DNA of 64,000 nt from the NCBI RefSeq assembly GCF_026151655.1, contig NZ_JAMQPN010000004.1, forward strand, positions 124,001 to 188,000, given 5' to 3'. Numbering within the stretch: the stretch's first letter is position 1; each line of letters starts with the position of its first letter. Position numbers and translations under genes: made by a program. The stretch comes from Leptospira soteropolitanensis. Lineage in GTDB: Bacteria > Spirochaetota > Leptospiria > Leptospirales > Leptospiraceae. Shown piece after piece: positions 47,632-56,948 of the stretch. The notes beneath the pieces were generated by a model. That model ran no database searches. It saw nothing but the letters and a program-made list of their open reading frames with translations, and was not told the origin of the DNA.

Positions 47632-48910
47632 TATTTCTATACTTGCATGGTCCGTTCGTAGTAATAAAGCGAAAACGGGAATTTTCCGAGTGATAGAAAA
47701 TTTGTTAAATGAGTCTATACACCAAAAGGATTTTGAACTTTATCTGTCTTCTGTTCAGGGCAATATTTGCAGTTTTTATGAATATTTAGAGAATCATAAT
47801 ATACGTATACAATCTGATCGTTTACTGGTGCCTAGGAAATATTCAAAATCTAAAGATAAGGTTTTTCTTCTTTATCTTTGGGTTTTGAATTTAGTGGATT
47901 TCAAGAGAAAGGTATTGTATAAGTTTTTCATTCCTAAAATCATTCAATCTATTTTGGATCCTCTTCTTATGATCTTGGGAATGAGGGAATATTTATATCC
48001 AATTAGAAGTGAGTTTTTAAATGAAGAGTTTATTTTCCATTCGCCTTACTTGCCTTTTCCTGCTTTTATCAAAAATTCAAAGATTCGGAAGGTAATTTTT
48101 ATTCATGACTTAATCCCCATTTTGTATCCGGAATTTTTTGTTTCGAATCGTGATAATGTAGTCTGGAAAATTATCCGAGATTTAGACTCTGAAACCAATA
48201 TCATTACTAATTCTGAGTTTAGTAAGTTGGATATTATTAAATCGATTCCTAATATTAATAAGGATAGGATAAATGTAGTTTTATTGGGATGTGATAAGGT
48301 TTTCCATGAAGTAGAATCTGATTTTGAATTAGATAAAGAAATTTTGAAGTATGGTTTAAAAAACAAAAAATATATTCTTACTGTTTCAACTCTTGAGCCA
48401 AGGAAAAACTTGAAATCATCAATTCGTGCATTTGTTCGGTTAGTGGAAGAAGGTTTAGATCCCGAGATAAAATTTGTCATCTTAGGTGGGAGAGGATGGG
48501 GAGTTGAGTTTGGCACTTTAGAATCCGAATATCCTGATGTTTTCAAGAATCGAATCATTTTTTTGGGTTTTATATCAGATGAAGAAATGGCGTTAATATA
48601 TTCTGGAGCATTGTTTTTTGTTTATCTTTCTTTATATGAAGGTTTTGGGTTGCCACCTCTAGAAGCTATGAAATCTGGTCTTCCAGTGATTGTTTCAAAT
48701 ACTTCATCATTACCTGAAGTGGTTGGTGAGGCCGGTGTCCTTGTTGATCCTAGGGATGAAGATGAAATTTTTCTAAGAATGAAGGATCTTGTTACTAGTA
48801 GAGGTTTACGTAGGAAACTTTCTCTAAAATCCAGGAAACAAGCGTCACTTTTCAGCTGGGAAAAATCCGTGCTTCAACTTAAAAAGATTTATCAAAATAT
48901 TTTAAAATGA
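47615..48910 (+). CDS. Family 4 glycosyltransferase
   Basis: A 431-residue GT-B transferase. KTGIFRVIENLL lies near the N-terminus, VIFIHDLIPILYPEFF in the first domain, TVSTLEPRKNLKSSIRAF begins the second and YEGFGLPPLEAMKSGLPVI is the E-x7-E block. It is TTG-started within the end of the 77-residue gene and overlaps the following transferase by ATGA. It resembles mannosyltransferases of the WbaZ/MtfB group. Donor inferred only loosely. Confidence 0.83.
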   Translation: MKIIFDISILAWSVRSNKAKTGIFRVIENLLNESIHQKDFELYLSSVQGNICSFYEYLENHNIRIQSDRLLVPRKYSKSKDKVFLLYLWVLNLVDFKRKVLYKFFIPKIIQSILDPLLMILGMREYLYPIRSEFLNEEFIFHSPYLPFPAFIKNSKIRKVIFIHDLIPILYPEFFVSNRDNVVWKIIRDLDSETNIITNSEFSKLDIIKSIPNINKDRINVVLLGCDKVFHEVESDFELDKEILKYGLKNKKYILTVSTLEPRKNLKSSIRAFVRLVEEGLDPEIKFVILGGRGWGVEFGTLESEYPDVFKNRIIFLGFISDEEMALIYSGALFFVYLSLYEGFGLPPLEAMKSGLPVIVSNTSSLPEVVGEAGVLVDPRDEDEIFLRMKDLVTSRGLRRKLSLKSRKQASLFSWEKSVLQLKKIYQNILK

Positions 48911-50112
48911 AAGTTTTATTCGATCATCAAATTTTTTTTCAAAATAAATACGGCGGAATCACAAAGATTTTTTTTGAAATTTTCAAAAAACTTGATCAAG
49001 AAAGGATTAATTACTCAATTCCCCTTGATTTATCTAGCTATGAAGATGGAAAAATTTTCAGTCAGTTTGGAGCTAGACAAATAAACCAAGTTAAACCTTT
49101 TTCATTATATGGCCTTTATAAAGTAACTTTATCAATATTTCGCAAATTAGGATTGCAAATTCCAGATTTTCTTTTGAATAAAGAAAGCGGTATCCAAAGA
49201 TTTAGCCTTTCTAGGGAAATTAAATTTGTTAACGAAGAAGTAGTTTCTGCCCTTACAAATAATGAATATACTGTATTTCATCCAACCTATTATCATCGCT
49301 ATTATCTTAATTCGATTGAACAAAGTAAAACTAAACTAGTTTTAACAATTCATGACTGCGTACATGAATTGTTCCCTGAATATTACGGTTCAAACAATTT
49401 TTTACTAAGAAATCGCGAAATACTTTCGAAAGCCGCAGATCGAATCGTATGCGTCTCCAACTCAACCAAAGATGATTTTCTTAGTATTTATAATCATATT
49501 CCAAAAGAAAAAGTTTTTGTAATTCATAATGCAGGTGATCTTTCGAAGGAACCGGTAGAAGGGACTCAGGACTTTGGTGCAGATTATATTTTGTTCGTAG
49601 GTAATAGGGGAGAATATAAAAATTTTGAATTTCTCTTAAAAGTTTTTAGTTCATTATCCAGAGAAAAAAAACTTATTCTTGTCTGTGCTGGCGGAAAGTC
49701 GTTTAGTCCGAAAGAATTAAAGAATATAAATGGATTAGGATTGTCTGACAAAGTGAAGCATGTCTCATTTTCTTCAGATACTGTATTAGCGAATCTTTAT
49801 CGAAATGCAAAGTTATTTGTTTATCCCTCGTTATATGAGGGTTTTGGCATTCCATTATTGGAAGCTATGTCAGTTGGTTGTCCTGTTTTCTGTAGTGACA
49901 TTAAAGTGTTTAAGGAAGTTGCAGGTGATGCTGCCGAATATTTTGACCCCAAGAATGCGACTGCCTTTTGTGAATTGTTACTGGAAAACTTAAATTCAAC
50001 GCACAAGTTAGAATCACTTCGAATGAAAGGCTATGAACGGGTTAAGGCTTTTTCCTGGGATAAATGCACTAATTCATATTTAGAAATCTACAAAGAACTG
50101 AGTAAAGTTTAA
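48907..50112 (+). CDS. Family 4 glycosyltransferase, paralogue of the one at 41679
   Basis: A 401-residue GT-B transferase. LFDHQIFFQNKYGGITKIFFE at its start, TIHDCVHELFPEYY, LFVGNRGEYKNFEF and YEGFGIPLLEAMSVGCP parallel the same segments of the protein at 41679. The two probably make similar linkages. The ATG overlaps the upstream stop (ATGA). Confidence 0.85.
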   Translation: MKVLFDHQIFFQNKYGGITKIFFEIFKKLDQERINYSIPLDLSSYEDGKIFSQFGARQINQVKPFSLYGLYKVTLSIFRKLGLQIPDFLLNKESGIQRFSLSREIKFVNEEVVSALTNNEYTVFHPTYYHRYYLNSIEQSKTKLVLTIHDCVHELFPEYYGSNNFLLRNREILSKAADRIVCVSNSTKDDFLSIYNHIPKEKVFVIHNAGDLSKEPVEGTQDFGADYILFVGNRGEYKNFEFLLKVFSSLSREKKLILVCAGGKSFSPKELKNINGLGLSDKVKHVSFSSDTVLANLYRNAKLFVYPSLYEGFGIPLLEAMSVGCPVFCSDIKVFKEVAGDAAEYFDPKNATAFCELLLENLNSTHKLESLRMKGYERVKAFSWDKCTNSYLEIYKELSKV

Positions 50113-51039
50113 TTGAAATCAATACCTCTGGTTACTGTCATTACCGTTGTCCGCAATGCCGAGAAAACAATTCAAAGAACTTTGGTCTCTGCATTAGAAC
50201 AGAAAAATGTAAGTTTAGAAATTATCGTTTGGGATGGCCTTAGCACAGACGGAACGCTTAAACAAATAGAAAAATACCGTAGGCAGTTAACGATTGTTTC
50301 GCAGAGAGATTTTGGTGTTTATGATGCTATGAATCAGGCATTAAAAATAGCAAATGGGAAATGGATTCTTTTTTTAAATGCTGACGATTATTTTTTATCT
50401 AGTGATTCATTGAGTTTGCTATTGAGTGAAGTTGGAAATACTGAATTTGACTATGTATGTGGTTGTGCCACTTTGTTTTTTGGATTAAAAAAATGGCCTC
50501 CTAAAACTTTGACTGACATAGATTATTTTTTAGGAAATCCTTCCAATCATCAAACCTATTTATGTAAAAAGAAAGTTTACGATCATTTAGGAGGATTTAA
50601 CACCCAGTATAAATATGCTGCAGATGTAGATTTTATGTATAGAGTGATTCAAGCTGGGTACAAGGGACTTCCAGTTTTTAAGTCGATTGTAAATTATTCA
50701 CTTGGTGGATTATCATCAAAAAATATTTCCGCAGGTGTTGATGAGTTGGATAAAATTAGATCTAATTTTTTGAATTCAGATTTGGTTTTTGCAAGGGAAT
50801 CGCGATTAGTCTTTCAAGATGGTTTAGAATTTTCCGAACAGTTTAAAAGCGAAGTTTTTTCCCGAAAATTGTCAAAAACGCAAAAAAGATTTTTGGATGA
50901 TTTTTTTAAATTTAACAAATCGATTGAATCAACATCATTTATTGAATTAAATCGAAAACGGTTTGTCCGTTTTATGAAAAATATAGCGAAGAAGTTTGTG
51001 TTTTTTATTCTTAAATTTATTCCTTCAAGATATATATGA
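50113..51039 (+). CDS. Family 2 glycosyltransferase
   Basis: A 308-residue GT-A transferase of the WcaA/PGL2-like kind. VTVITVVRNAEKTIQRTLVS, IIVWDGLSTDGTL, DFGVYDAMNQALKIANGKWI and LNADDYF are typical. The C-terminal ~90 residues are basic and amphipathic, probably holding it to the membrane. The TTG start directly abuts the previous stop; the end overlaps glf by ATGA. The next gene suggests a galactofuranosyl or neighbouring linkage, but this is only a guess. Confidence 0.83.
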   Translation: MKSIPLVTVITVVRNAEKTIQRTLVSALEQKNVSLEIIVWDGLSTDGTLKQIEKYRRQLTIVSQRDFGVYDAMNQALKIANGKWILFLNADDYFLSSDSLSLLLSEVGNTEFDYVCGCATLFFGLKKWPPKTLTDIDYFLGNPSNHQTYLCKKKVYDHLGGFNTQYKYAADVDFMYRVIQAGYKGLPVFKSIVNYSLGGLSSKNISAGVDELDKIRSNFLNSDLVFARESRLVFQDGLEFSEQFKSEVFSRKLSKTQKRFLDDFFKFNKSIESTSFIELNRKRFVRFMKNIAKKFVFFILKFIPSRYI

Positions 51040-52160
51040 AAAAAATTTTAATCATTGGTGCAGGTTTCTCTGGAGCAGTTGTTGCGAATTCATTGGCTAA
51101 GACAGGTCGTTATTCTATCGATGTAATTGATGAACGAAACCATATCGGTGGCAACTGTCATACTGAAAGGGATAAGGAAACTGGTATTATGGTTCATAAA
51201 TACGGACCACATATTTTCCACACAAGTAACAAGCTTGTCTGGGACTATGTGAACCAATTTGACCGTTTTCATCCTTTTGTAAATAGAGTGAAGTCAATAT
51301 ACAATGGACAAGTCTATTCTCTCCCAATTAATTTGCATACTATCAATCAATTTTATGGTAAGGCCCTTTCTCCGGGAGAGGCAATCGATTGGATTCAATC
51401 AAAAGGTGACAAGTCTATACAGGAACCAAAAACATTTGAAGAACAGGCTAAAAAGTTTGTTGGAGAAGAGTTGTATAAAGCATTCTTTTATGGATATACA
51501 AAGAAACAATGGGGGTGCGAACCATCGGAATTACCGGCATCAATCTTGAAAAGACTACCAGTTCGCTTTTCTTATGATGATAATTATTATAATGATCGAT
51601 ATCAAGGGATACCTGAAAACGGGTATTCTTATGTTATTGAAAGGATATTAGCACACGATTTAATTAGAGTAAAATTAAATCAAAAATTTTCAGGCGAAAG
51701 TGATATTGATTTGGATTACCATCATATTTTTTATACAGGTCCTATTGATGCATTTTTTTCCTTTCGTCATGGGCGACTTGGTTATCGCACTGTATATTTT
51801 AAAGACTTTCGAGAAGAGGGCGATCATCAAGGGAATCCTGTCATTAATTATGCAGATGAGTCAGTCCCATATACTAGAATACACGAACATAAACATTTTA
51901 CGCCTTGGGAATCTTTTGATAAAACCATCTATTTTGAAGAATACAGTAAAGAAACTACTGAAACAGATATTCCATATTATCCTAAGAGGCTAGAGAGTGA
52001 TTTGAAAAAACTTAAGTTATACGAAGAAGAAGTCAGGCTTATACAAAAAGTTAGTTTTTTAGGACGTTTAGCTACGTATCGATATTTGGATATGCATCAT
52101 ATTATTGAAGAGGCGCTTGATTGTGCGGCAAAATTTTTGGAATCGGACAAATCCGTTTAG
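51036..52160 (+). CDS. glf: UDP-galactopyranose mutase
   Basis: Flavoenzyme of 374 residues interconverting UDP-Galp and UDP-Galf. The FAD-binding motif is IGAGFSGAVVANSLA (6-20), followed by DERNHIGGNCHTERD, KYGPHIFHTSN (substrate-site histidine) and the late RYLDMHHIIEEAL block. All are well conserved. Its presence says the glycan contains galactofuranose, since Galf has no other common use in bacteria. Confidence 0.95.
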   Translation: MKKILIIGAGFSGAVVANSLAKTGRYSIDVIDERNHIGGNCHTERDKETGIMVHKYGPHIFHTSNKLVWDYVNQFDRFHPFVNRVKSIYNGQVYSLPINLHTINQFYGKALSPGEAIDWIQSKGDKSIQEPKTFEEQAKKFVGEELYKAFFYGYTKKQWGCEPSELPASILKRLPVRFSYDDNYYNDRYQGIPENGYSYVIERILAHDLIRVKLNQKFSGESDIDLDYHHIFYTGPIDAFFSFRHGRLGYRTVYFKDFREEGDHQGNPVINYADESVPYTRIHEHKHFTPWESFDKTIYFEEYSKETTETDIPYYPKRLESDLKKLKLYEEEVRLIQKVSFLGRLATYRYLDMHHIIEEALDCAAKFLESDKSV

Positions 52161-52240
52161 AATTCGAATTTATAGGCTGATCAAATAACTTCATTTTTAC
52201 TTTTAAAAATAAATCATTTCCACATCCTGTCCATATTCCC

Positions 52241-53002
52241 ATGCCTAAAGTTTCTGTAATAATGCCTGCATATAATGCGGTTTCCTATCTGGAAGAGTCT
52301 GTCAATTCATTGAAAAACCAAGGATTTCAAGACTGGGAACTTCTACTGATAGATGATTGCTCTAAGGATGAAACGGTCTCTCTTGCCAAAAAAATTGCAA
52401 AAACTGACCCCCGAATCCAAGTCGTTCAAAAGGAAAAAAATTCGGGATCGGCAGATACTCGTAATACAGGAATTAAACTAGCTAAGGGTGAATATATTGC
52501 TTTCTTAGATGCTGATGATTTGTGGGAACCAGAATTCTTAGAAAAAATGATTCCATTTATGCAGAAATACCAATCTCCATTTTCCTTTTCTTCTTATCGT
52601 ATAGTTGATGAAAATGGAACCGAATTTTGTGAACCATTTATGGTAAAGGCAAAAGAGTATACATATCGTGATTTGCTTTTTTATAATCGTGTTGGCCTAC
52701 TTACTGCGATTTATCATGTTCCTAGCGTAGGTAAAAAATTTTTTGATCCTAGTTTAAAAAGTCTTCGTGACGATTATGCTTTATGGTTGGATATACTTCG
52801 GGAAGGCAAAAAAGCATTTGGAAATTCTGAAATTTTGGCTAGATACCGTGTTCGCAGGGGGGCAGCGACATCTAACAAGAAAAAAGTGATGTTTGCCCAT
52901 TTTCGGATGTTAAAAAATCGAGAAAAACTTAGCTTTTTCTCCGCTTTGGTTCTCACTTTCATTCACGGGATTCGCGGGCTAAGGAAATATAAAAATAAAT
53001 AG
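52241..53002 (+). CDS. Family 2 glycosyltransferase
   Basis: A 253-residue GT-A transferase of the WfgS/EpsE-like kind. VSVIMPAYNAVSYLEESVNS, LIDDCSKDETV, GSADTRNTGIKLAKGEYIAF and FLDADDLWEP are textbook family motifs. It follows an 80-base gap after glf and is shorter than the other GT2 enzymes here. Donor unknown. Confidence 0.88.
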   Translation: MPKVSVIMPAYNAVSYLEESVNSLKNQGFQDWELLLIDDCSKDETVSLAKKIAKTDPRIQVVQKEKNSGSADTRNTGIKLAKGEYIAFLDADDLWEPEFLEKMIPFMQKYQSPFSFSSYRIVDENGTEFCEPFMVKAKEYTYRDLLFYNRVGLLTAIYHVPSVGKKFFDPSLKSLRDDYALWLDILREGKKAFGNSEILARYRVRRGAATSNKKKVMFAHFRMLKNREKLSFFSALVLTFIHGIRGLRKYKNK

Positions 53003-53074
53003 GCGCCATCAACACCACATAGTCTTTTTTACAGCTTGACTTCCCTTAATCTAAAGAATTCCTAGAAGGTAAAT

Positions 53075-53869
53075 ATGGTCGCTAGACGTAACCTCGGAAG
53101 TTCCGGGAAAATCAATAAAACTTCCCTTATTATCCCTATTTATAATGAATCCTCTCACCTTGAGGAATTTTTAGATAAGGTCGATTCTTTAAAATTACCT
53201 ACCCCCAAGGAGCTCGTTTTTATTGACGATGCCTCCAGAGATAACTCCCTTTCTATTTTACAAAAATATCGGTTCCGTTCGGAACATAAAATCTTAATGC
53301 AAGAAAAGAACCAAGGCAAAGGGGCAGCTCTGCATAGAGGTATTTCCGAAGCTACTGGCAATATTATCATTGTTCAGGATGCTGACTTCGAGTATGACAT
53401 GGACGAAATTCCTATGTTGATTACACCGATTGCTGAAGGAAAGGCGGACGTGGTTTTTGGGTCTCGATTTAAGAAAGATGGACGTCAAGTACATCGCACC
53501 TTTCACTATCTGATCAATCGCATTTTAACGATCTTGTCCAATATCCTAAGTGGGTTGTATCTAACAGATATGGAAACTTGTTATAAAGCTTTCCGCGCTG
53601 AAATTATTCAAAATATTTCGCTTGAATCAAAACGTTTTGGTTTTGAACCAGAGGTTACAGCAAAAGTTGCCAGATTGAAAGTCAAAGTTCAAGAGTTTCC
53701 TATATCTTATTATCCAAGAAATTATTTAGAAGGTAAAAAGATCACGTGGAAAGATGGGATTGCTGCATTACGTCATATAATTTTTTTCAATTTATTCGCA
53801 AACAAAAGGGAATTCTTTCACAAGTCTCTCCCGGAAAAATATATACCTAAGACTGCAAATTGGCTTTAA
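53075..53869 (+). CDS. Family 2 glycosyltransferase, DPM1-like
   Basis: A 264-residue GT2. [30 protein letters not shown] and [18 protein letters not shown] resemble dolichol-phosphate mannose synthases; VVFGSRF and [14 protein letters not shown] continue this family. No C-terminal spans are visible, so it is a soluble DPM1-type enzyme that would load a polyprenyl phosphate. A TTGACT (53036-53041) in the 72-base leader has no convincing -10. It lies six bases before the large ligase-like gene. Confidence 0.85.
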   Translation: MVARRNLGSSGKINKTSLIIPIYNESSHLEEFLDKVDSLKLPTPKELVFIDDASRDNSLSILQKYRFRSEHKILMQEKNQGKGAALHRGISEATGNIIIVQDADFEYDMDEIPMLITPIAEGKADVVFGSRFKKDGRQVHRTFHYLINRILTILSNILSGLYLTDMETCYKAFRAEIIQNISLESKRFGFEPEVTAKVARLKVKVQEFPISYYPRNYLEGKKITWKDGIAALRHIIFFNLFANKREFFHKSLPEKYIPKTANWL

Positions 53870-53875
53870 ACCTAT

Positions 53876-55810
53876 ATGGTTAGGTTTTTACCTTTTTTTG
53901 GGGAAATGTTTCTTTTATTGGGGTTGGTATTTGTTTTTCAATCTCATACAAACCAAAAGAACTTTCGCATTGACCTCCTTGGACTTGGTTTATTCCTCTT
54001 TATCATCTATACTTCTTTCCATTGGCGCTCCTTCCTTTTGGAAAAAAGAAAATACTGGGATCTCTTTCTTACTATCTTTCTAACCTGTTTTGTCTTTTTA
54101 AAAATCGCCGAATATGATCCAGTCCAAGTTCTCCCGCAAAAAATGGGAATCAAGGTGATTTCTTTTATTTGGATTTTGTTTCTTTTATTTACATTTAAAA
54201 AGTTATCTGAGAATAATTTTTCTTTAATAGGTCCATTTCTAGCAATTATTCCCGCAATTTCCTTTGGCGATTTTATGGCATATCCCTCTGTGCCTATTGC
54301 CTTTGCGATTGTTATGGGAGGCAAAAATTTAAAATTTTATCGCACAGCAAAGTTATCTACATTTTATTTCCCATTACTTTTGATTTTGCTTTTAATCTTC
54401 AAGGATTGGTGGGATGATTTTGCCTTACAACGAGCGATCCTAGTTCTTGAAGGATTTATATTCTTTCGTCTTTTTACCATTTGGGAAAGACAGAAAACTC
54501 TATTCTTTTTAAAATCTTGCGTTTTGTATTTTATATTAAATTCTTGTTTTTTGATTTGGAAAATCTTTCAAGATCCGAATTTTCAGATTACTTCATACCA
54601 TGAAGATATCTTCCTCATTCCAGTTAGTTTACTCGCTTCTAATGCCCTCTTAATCTCAGGAGTTTCAGTAATCATTTGGCTTGAGCCAAAACAATCACAG
54701 CTCCAGAAATATCTTAATGTTCTCGCTGTTTCCATATCTATCGCATTTCTTGGCGTAACCATTTCAAGGAATTCTATTCTATCTTTTGCTGTTTTTGTTA
54801 CTATCTACTTTCTATTTTTAGGCTCCCCTAAACGTAAGTTATATGGCTCTATTTTTGTATTGTCCCTTTTGGTATTAGGCATTTTTATTTTTCTTAAAAC
54901 AGAAAAATCAGTTTTCAGTTTGGGAACGACAACTATACGGCTCTCGATATGGAGTTTTTATATACTAGCTACACTCAAGTCGAATCCATTTTTTGGATTT
55001 GGTTTGTTTCCTGAAAATAAAATACCGTTCAGCATAACCGATGTCTCAGATACTAATAGTGCTTTTTTTATTCGTGATTATATTTTAAATTTTAATAGTT
55101 TTCCGTTAGCACACAATCTTTATGTACAAGTTTTCGGTTCCTTCGGGATTGTTGGCTTTCTATTAGTTCTTATTTGGTTCGTTTATATAGCATATACTAA
55201 AAGACATTTTTTTCGAACGTTATGGATGCATAACTCCGCTATTTGGTGTTTACTGTTGGTTTGGGCTTTGCATGAATTATATGATTTTAATACTTTGGAA
55301 ATCTCGAATATTTTTTTGTTAGTTGGGGTTTTTGCATTAATTGAATTTCCTTTTGATAAGGAAAGTGTAGAGAAAAGGCCGAATCCCTCTAAATACGCTA
55401 TTATCGTAATTGTTGTAATCTTAACTGCAAGTAGCTTTAGGTTTTCTTTAGTTGAACATTTTACTCTAAAATATAGTAAATATGTAATACCACATAATTT
55501 TGAATTCTTTTTGCCTAAAGAAACGGATGCCACTCGAACAAATTTAGAAATTCCAGTTCGGTCTTCTTCGACGTATCAATTTTTAGGTAATAAGTTTTTC
55601 TTTTTAAATCTTGCTTTAACTCAATCAGAAAGCAGCCAAGCGAATTTAATCGAAAAGTGTTTTCAATACCAGTTATTGCCTGCGATTTGTTATTCGAAAC
55701 TATTGGGTTACCAAAAGCAGAATGAAGTATCTACTGGTTTAGTGGGCTTGACGGAATATTTGTTATCATTAAATGATCCATTTGAAATATATAAACGAGA
55801 GTCTCAATGA
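53876..55810 (+). CDS. O-antigen ligase/polymerase-like membrane protein (Wzy_C/WaaL type)
   Basis: A 644-residue protein with about twelve spans and a soluble C-terminal tail (about 530-644). The segment GVTISRNSILSFAVFVTIYF, then a large periplasmic loop with TTIRLSIWSFYI, NPFFGFGLFPENK and AHNLYVQVFGSFGIVGFLLVL, is the O-antigen ligase domain pattern, the histidine in AHNLYVQ being the characteristic one. It would attach or polymerise the O chain on the periplasmic side. Ligase versus second polymerase cannot be decided. Confidence 0.75.
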   Translation: MVRFLPFFGEMFLLLGLVFVFQSHTNQKNFRIDLLGLGLFLFIIYTSFHWRSFLLEKRKYWDLFLTIFLTCFVFLKIAEYDPVQVLPQKMGIKVISFIWILFLLFTFKKLSENNFSLIGPFLAIIPAISFGDFMAYPSVPIAFAIVMGGKNLKFYRTAKLSTFYFPLLLILLLIFKDWWDDFALQRAILVLEGFIFFRLFTIWERQKTLFFLKSCVLYFILNSCFLIWKIFQDPNFQITSYHEDIFLIPVSLLASNALLISGVSVIIWLEPKQSQLQKYLNVLAVSISIAFLGVTISRNSILSFAVFVTIYFLFLGSPKRKLYGSIFVLSLLVLGIFIFLKTEKSVFSLGTTTIRLSIWSFYILATLKSNPFFGFGLFPENKIPFSITDVSDTNSAFFIRDYILNFNSFPLAHNLYVQVFGSFGIVGFLLVLIWFVYIAYTKRHFFRTLWMHNSAIWCLLLVWALHELYDFNTLEISNIFLLVGVFALIEFPFDKESVEKRPNPSKYAIIVIVVILTASSFRFSLVEHFTLKYSKYVIPHNFEFFLPKETDATRTNLEIPVRSSSTYQFLGNKFFFLNLALTQSESSQANLIEKCFQYQLLPAICYSKLLGYQKQNEVSTGLVGLTEYLLSLNDPFEIYKRESQ

Positions 55811-56946
55811 AAAAAACAAGCGTTAGTTTTGTGATCCCATGTTTGAATGAAGAGAAAACACTTCCTTATGTATTGGAAAAATTGGTAAGAATAAAGGAAG
55901 ATTATTCAAAAAAAATGGATATAGAAATTTTGGTTTCAGACAATGGAAGTACTGATAAATCTATATCTATAGCAAAGAAATTTGGTGTAAGGGTTGCACC
56001 TGCTAAGGAACGCGGGTACGGTGCCGCACTAGATTCTGGGATTAGAAATGCAAAAGGTGATATCATTGTTTTTGCCGATGCTGATGATACGTATGACTTT
56101 TTAGAAGCACCAGCTTTAATTCTTAAACTTGTTGAAGGCGATTATGATATGGTAATCGGCTCACGACTTGATGGAGAAATTCATAAAGGTGCGATGCCTT
56201 TTTTGCATAGATACTTAGGTACGCCGGTTATTAATTGGATTATTAATTTATTATATTCTAAGAAATTTAAAATTCGCGATAGCAATTCCGGGTTTAGATG
56301 TTTTAAAAAAGATAAATACCTTTCTTGGGATATAAAAAGTAAGGGAATGGAGTTTGCTTCTGAATTGCTAATCAAAGCATTGTTGCACGAGTCGAAAATG
56401 GAACATGTGCCGGTTTCGCTCTACCCGGATAAAGAGGGTAGAATCCCTCATTTAAAAACATGGCGTGATGGAATGCGTCATCTTTTGCGGATTTTGTTTT
56501 ATGCTCCGCATTTATTTGAACGATGCGGCCTTGTGTTATTTTCTTTCTTCTGGTTGCAGTTGTTGGTCGGCTTTTTTGTTGGAAAAGTCATTTCCATTGC
56601 TGGGATGAATTTATATGGAATTCATTCAATGGTATTCTTTGCCTTTTTATCCATTTTGGGACTCAGTCTTTGGGGAACAGGTTTGTTAATAGCAACGAAA
56701 CAACCCAGAATAAGCAAAATGTACCAAAATATTTTGTCGATGGAAGAGGATCGCCTCTTTTTTGTTTTGCTAAGTGGTCTTGGTATTATCGCTCTGGCCA
56801 TCGTATTGGTATTTTTGCAATGGCAAAAGAGCGGATTTGTTTTTATCAACTTGGAACGTGAGTTTATTGTTGCTACAAATTTGAGTTTAACATTATTCAT
56901 TTTTGCACTCCAAGCGGTAACGGCTCACATAATCAAACGAGATTAG
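55807..56946 (+). CDS. Polyprenyl-phosphate sugar synthase-like GT2 with C-terminal membrane spans
   Basis: A 379-residue protein. The GT-A domain (1-about 235) has VIPCLNEEKTLPYVLEKLV, SDNGSTDKS and FADADDTYDFLEA; the C-terminal third has about four spans (about 245-375). This is the dolichol-phosphate-mannose-synthase-like family with a DUF2304-like or GtrA-like tail. It is coupled upstream by ATGA and followed by two GT-C-like membrane proteins at 2 bases and by overlap. It probably feeds them a lipid-linked sugar. Confidence 0.82.
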   Translation: MKKTSVSFVIPCLNEEKTLPYVLEKLVRIKEDYSKKMDIEILVSDNGSTDKSISIAKKFGVRVAPAKERGYGAALDSGIRNAKGDIIVFADADDTYDFLEAPALILKLVEGDYDMVIGSRLDGEIHKGAMPFLHRYLGTPVINWIINLLYSKKFKIRDSNSGFRCFKKDKYLSWDIKSKGMEFASELLIKALLHESKMEHVPVSLYPDKEGRIPHLKTWRDGMRHLLRILFYAPHLFERCGLVLFSFFWLQLLVGFFVGKVISIAGMNLYGIHSMVFFAFLSILGLSLWGTGLLIATKQPRISKMYQNILSMEEDRLFFVLLSGLGIIALAIVLVFLQWQKSGFVFINLEREFIVATNLSLTLFIFALQAVTAHIIKRD

Positions 56947-56948
56947 GA

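Noticed and set aside
48103..48558. Open frame of 151 codons on the minus strand
   Set aside because: It lies wholly antisense to the well-supported GT4 gene at 47615 and its translation shows no family motifs.
53036..53041. TTGACT as a promoter -35 before the GT2 at 53075
   Set aside because: No convincing -10 hexamer lies 16-18 bases downstream.
54007..54324. Open frame of 105 codons on the minus strand
   Set aside because: Antisense to the ligase-like gene at 53876; low-complexity, basic translation, no ribosome binding site seen.
55183..55533. Open frame of 116 codons on the minus strand
   Set aside because: Antisense to the same ligase-like gene; no recognisable motif.
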